Assembly (NCBI GenBank): GCA_049594615.1
Contig: JBMYJR010000019.1
Location: 1-43,515, forward strand
DNA: 43,515 bases
Direction: 5' to 3'
Source of the DNA: CAXPZW01 sp049594615
GTDB lineage: Bacteria > Bacteroidota > Bacteroidia > Flavobacteriales_D > Sanyastnellaceae
The notes under the pieces are model-generated. The model did not search any database, was not told the origin of the DNA, and saw only the letters and a list, made by a program, of their open reading frames with translations. The translations under genes and the position numbers were made by a program. Position 1 is the first letter of the stretch, and every line of letters starts with the position of its first letter. Below are positions 41,034-43,515 of the stretch, one piece after another.

Positions 41034-41057
41034 GTGCGAACGCAAAACGCATTTTTG

Positions 41058-41088
41058 AAGCCCTGCTCAACCGAGTGGGGCTTTTTTT
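41058..41088 (+). terminator. Intrinsic terminator of the zapA-rny operon
   Basis: AGCCCTGCTC and GAGTGGGGCT form a 10-bp stem (two G-U pairs) with loop AACC, followed by seven T. Confidence 0.85.
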
Positions 41089-41230
41089 ATGGGCATTTGC
41101 AAAGTCCAATGCACTAAAGACTTCCACTTGCAAATAACCCTGCCGTGCTAGCATATCGCGTTCACGCGACACCAACGGACGACAAACCTCCTGCCCATAC
41201 GACCATCTGCGAGCCCACCTGCAATTGGCC

Positions 41231-41263
41231 ACTTTTCACTCTTCACTTTTCACTTTTAACTCC
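41231..41263. repeat. Imperfect heptamer tandem repeat ahead of recF
   Basis: Four tandem copies of ACTTTTC with single-base changes (ACTTTTC, ACTCTTC, ACTTTTC, ACTTTTA) run into a fifth partial copy. It lies 63-95 bp before the recF start. No consensus promoter is seen in the 292-bp gap between rny and recF, which otherwise holds nothing recognisable. Confidence 0.6.
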
Positions 41264-41325
41264 ACTTGCACTCTCCTGTTTCTTCCGATCTTAGCTCACG
41301 TTTTTATTCTTCGAACCTTCTTCTC

Positions 41326-42426
41326 GTGCACCTCGCCCACCTCAGTCTTGTCAACTTCAAAAACTACCACCAGGGAGAATTCGATTTCTCGGCGGATGTG
41401 AATTGCTTGGTGGGGGACAACGGTTCGGGGAAAACGACGGTGTTGGATGCGGTGCATTACTTGAGTTTTTGCAAGAGCTACTTCAACCCGATGGACAGCC
41501 AGAACGTGCGGCACGGGAAGGATTTCTTTGTGATTCAGGGAGATTTTGAGGTGGACGGTGAAACCGACAAGGTGCACTGCGGAGTGAAGCCCGGGCAGAA
41601 GAAATCCTTCAAACGAAACGGCAAGGAGTACGACCGATTGGCCGAACACATTGGGCGGTTTCCGGCGGTGATCATCACGCCCAACGACGCGGATTTGATT
41701 CGGGAAGGCAGCGAAGTACGTCGCAAATTCATCAACGGGATCATCAGCCAGTACAACCGGGCCTATCTGCACGATTTGATGCAGTACAACAAGGCCCTGA
41801 GCCAGCGGAACAACCTGCTCAAGCACTTCTTTGCCGAGCGCCGCTTTGATGCGGAGAGCTTGGAGATCTGGGACGTACAACTGGCCGAGTTGGGCGACCG
41901 CATTGCCGCCGAGCGCGCCAAGTTCATGGCTGAATTCCAACCGCTATTTGCAGAGTTTTACGCCGCGATATCTGGAGGAAACGAAACGTGCAGCGTGGCA
42001 CTAAACACCAAAGTGGGTGAACAGTCCATGGGGCAACTATTGGCTGTATCTCAGCACAAAGACCGCTCGGCCCAGCGGACCACCCAAGGCATCCACCGCG
42101 ATGATTTGGAGCTGCTGATCGATGGGCACCCGGTCAAGAAGTTTGGCAGTCAAGGCCAGCAGAAGTCGCTGTTGATTGCATTGAAACTCGCGCAGTTTGA
42201 GTTCGTGAAGGCTGCTTGTGGCCGCAAGCCTTTGCTCCTGCTGGACGATATTTTCGATAAGATCGACGACAAGCGTGTTGGCTACCTGATGCAACTGGTC
42301 AGCGAAAATCGCTTTGGCCAAATCTTCGTCACCGATACCCACGCCCGCCGCGTGCCCGAACTCTTTGGCCATGTGGACTGCGAACTCCGTATCTTCGAAA
42401 TCACCCCCGAAACCACCGGAGTATGA
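41326..42426 (+). CDS. recF: DNA replication and repair protein RecF
   Basis: SMC-like ATPase that helps load RecA onto gapped DNA with RecO and RecR. 366 residues from the GTG at 41326, giving MHLAHLSLVNFKNY, the usual RecF start; a longer frame begins at 41266 but adds unsupported sequence. Walker A is GDNGSGKTT (30-38), the ABC signature is FGSQGQQKS, and Walker B is LLLLDDIFDKID. The signal HGKD, IITPNDADLIREGSEVRRKF segment is also characteristic. The DUF721 gene overlaps its end by 4 bp. Confidence 0.95.
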   Translation: MHLAHLSLVNFKNYHQGEFDFSADVNCLVGDNGSGKTTVLDAVHYLSFCKSYFNPMDSQNVRHGKDFFVIQGDFEVDGETDKVHCGVKPGQKKSFKRNGKEYDRLAEHIGRFPAVIITPNDADLIREGSEVRRKFINGIISQYNRAYLHDLMQYNKALSQRNNLLKHFFAERRFDAESLEIWDVQLAELGDRIAAERAKFMAEFQPLFAEFYAAISGGNETCSVALNTKVGEQSMGQLLAVSQHKDRSAQRTTQGIHRDDLELLIDGHPVKKFGSQGQQKSLLIALKLAQFEFVKAACGRKPLLLLDDIFDKIDDKRVGYLMQLVSENRFGQIFVTDTHARRVPELFGHVDCELRIFEITPETTGV

Positions 42427-42716
42427 AGCGCGATCGTGACCACAAAGCCGTAGGCGACGTCCTAGGCAACCTCCTGAAAATCAATAAGCTTGAAAGCGGA
42501 TACCGCCAGGCAGAAGTGCGTGCAGCCTGGACCACTGTGGTGGGCGACACCATCGCCAACAAAACCCGCTCGGTCCGACTCGACGGGGCTACCCTGCGCG
42601 TACAGATCGACTCGGGCGTGGTGAAAGAGGAATTCTCCCTCAGCAAAGACCGCCTGCTGGAACTGCTCAACGAGGAACTCAAGCATGCTGTGGTGCGCAA
42701 GCTGGAGATCTACTAA
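42423..42716 (+). CDS. DUF721 (DciA-like) protein
   Basis: 97 residues with the DUF721 pattern: a helix-rich start (KAVGDVLGNLLKINKLESGYRQ), AEVRAAWTTVVGDTIANKT, and a strand-rich core LRVQIDSGVVKEEFSLSKDRLLELLNE. Members near recF or dnaA in many bacteria are related to DciA, a replicative-helicase loading factor; whether this Bacteroidota member does that is not known. The start overlaps the recF stop (ATGA), and the AlkD-like gene begins on the base after its TAA, so the three form a tight operon. Confidence 0.88.
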   Translation: MKRDRDHKAVGDVLGNLLKINKLESGYRQAEVRAAWTTVVGDTIANKTRSVRLDGATLRVQIDSGVVKEEFSLSKDRLLELLNEELKHAVVRKLEIY

Positions 42717-43415
42717 ATGACCACCCCAGAAATCCTGGACACCCTGCGCAGCCTGGGCACCGCCGAACGCCGCGCCTTCATGGAACGCGTGTGCCCCACG
42801 GGGATGGAGGTCTACGGCGTCACGCTCCCCGACATCAAACAGATCCTGCGTGAAATGCGCGCCCTTAGCAAAACCTGGGAGCTCGATCGACTTCACGGTG
42901 CCGCGCTTGAACTGATGCAGACCGGCGTCCACGAAGCACACCTGTTGGGATTGGAATGGCTGACGGCTTCCAAGAAGCACATTGCCGCCTATTCTGCTGC
43001 CCAACTGTGGGCCTGCAACGTCCACATGGACAACTGGGCCGCGGTAGACACCTATGCAGTGCGTTTGCTCGGGCAAGGCTGGCGATTGGGGACGGTACCC
43101 ACCGCTGACATCTATGGGCTACTCACCCACCAAGACCCTATGCAACGCCGATTGGGCGTGGTGTGCACGGTGGCCTTGAACTTGAAAGCCCGCGGCGGCA
43201 CCGGCGATCTGCCCCGCACCCTGGCGGTCTGCGAACAGGTCGTGACCGATCACCACGACATGGTGGTCAAGGCCCTCAGTTGGGCGTTGCGCGAAGCCTC
43301 CAAGACCGACGCCGAACCGGTGCGTGATTTTCTGGATGCGCACCGTGAAACACTTCACAAGCGAGTGATTCGCGAAGTGGAGAAGAAGTTGGATACAGGG
43401 AGGAAGAACGGGTAG
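42717..43415 (+). CDS. DNA alkylation repair protein (AlkD-like HEAT-repeat glycosylase)
   Basis: 232 residues of helical repeats matching the AlkD family, which excises alkylated bases without base flipping. Visible family features: GVTLPDIKQILREM near residue 35, HEAHLLGLEWL, a MDNWAAVDTYA helix carrying the DNA-contacting Trp-Asp pair region, DPMQRRLGVVCTVALN with the conserved Arg, and VVKALSWALREASKTD with the KALSWALRE motif. The active-site Asp and Trp are probably those of NWAAVD, but exact correspondence would need an alignment. The ATG directly abuts the DUF721 stop. Together with recF it makes a DNA repair operon. Confidence 0.88.
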   Translation: MTTPEILDTLRSLGTAERRAFMERVCPTGMEVYGVTLPDIKQILREMRALSKTWELDRLHGAALELMQTGVHEAHLLGLEWLTASKKHIAAYSAAQLWACNVHMDNWAAVDTYAVRLLGQGWRLGTVPTADIYGLLTHQDPMQRRLGVVCTVALNLKARGGTGDLPRTLAVCEQVVTDHHDMVVKALSWALREASKTDAEPVRDFLDAHRETLHKRVIREVEKKLDTGRKNG

Positions 43416-43515
43416 CTGTCAAGGCCATCCACAAACCCAACTCCACCAGCTACAAAGTGAAATGCACATGCGGTTGGATGGGATGGCGCGAATCCGGAGC
43501 TTTCACGCGTTCGCT
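43416..43515 (+). other. Window end, possible start of another small protein
   Basis: One frame stays open from inside the alkD-like gene to the edge and contains a CxC-Trp pattern (KVKCTCGWMGWRE), as in short zinc-finger-like proteins, starting perhaps at a GTG (43457). No ATG or promoter is visible and the sequence stops at the boundary, so it is not called as a gene. Confidence 0.2.

Noticed and set aside
1..43515. Mobile element, prophage, CRISPR or defence island
   Set aside because: No transposase, integrase, phage structural gene, regularly spaced repeat array or nuclease/helicase defence cluster was seen; the tandem repeats present are coding FAS1 units.

Overview
The window is a stretch of ordinary bacterial chromosome from a member of the Bacteroidota, most likely Flavobacteriales-like. 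Three kinds of evidence support this. Three proteins end in type IX secretion (T9SS) C-terminal sorting domains. The order rpmG - DUF4295 - ftsY - rimO is characteristic of the phylum. Several genes are preceded by the phylum's TTG-N19-TAnnTTTG promoter, some so close to the start codon that the mRNA is probably leaderless. The DNA is fairly GC-rich for the group, and non-ATG starts are common (TTG for rimO, the DUF2279 gene and the zap operon; GTG for mltG, zapA, recF and the histidine kinase). No tRNA, rRNA, CRISPR array, insertion sequence or phage gene was seen.

Layout. 1-3.5 kb: the 3' end of a T9SS surface protein, then the leftward operon rpmG-DUF4295-ftsY-rimO. 3.7-7.1 kb: rightward ftsK and a lolA-like gene closed by a terminator. 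7.3-11.7 kb: leftward guaA, a triple-LysM/periplasmic-binding-like protein, and hemF. 11.8-17.5 kb: two leftward paralogous genes for secreted proteins, each with six fasciclin (FAS1) repeats and a T9SS tail. 17.5-18.2 kb: a gene-free 0.6 kb stretch with a motif shared by both fasciclin genes and three consecutive rightward terminator-like hairpins, the last only 11 nt before a photolyase start codon. 18.2-20.6 kb: photolyase and a CaiB/BaiF CoA-transferase. 20.5-26.3 kb: a leftward, tightly overlapping operon of wza-like, wzc-like tyrosine kinase, rfbC, a WecA/MraY-type initiating transferase and a lytic transglycosylase, i.e. surface polysaccharide initiation and export. 26.4-28 kb: GNAT acetyltransferase and mltG. 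28-30.2 kb: an orphan hybrid histidine kinase with two receiver domains. 30.3-34 kb: a possible small membrane protein, a DUF2279 protein, pepD and an exported endonuclease/phosphatase-family protein. 34.5-38.7 kb: a CBM9/DUF5916 outer-membrane-type protein and an M23 peptidase. 38.8-41.1 kb: the coiled-coil gene - zapA - rny operon, with the best promoter of the window. 41.3-43.4 kb: recF - DUF721 - AlkD-like repair gene.

Most of the content is housekeeping: translation, targeting, division, nucleotide and haem synthesis, repair and cell-wall metabolism. I do not see a clearly new multi-gene system. The best candidate for something undescribed is the fasciclin/photolyase intergenic region (17.55-18.16 kb), which has a shared motif, direct repeats and stacked terminators consistent with a regulated leader or small RNAs. 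Secondary points are the similar short repeats in two distant intergenic regions, a degenerate second receiver domain in the hybrid kinase, a lytic transglycosylase inside the polysaccharide operon, and predicted leaderless transcripts.
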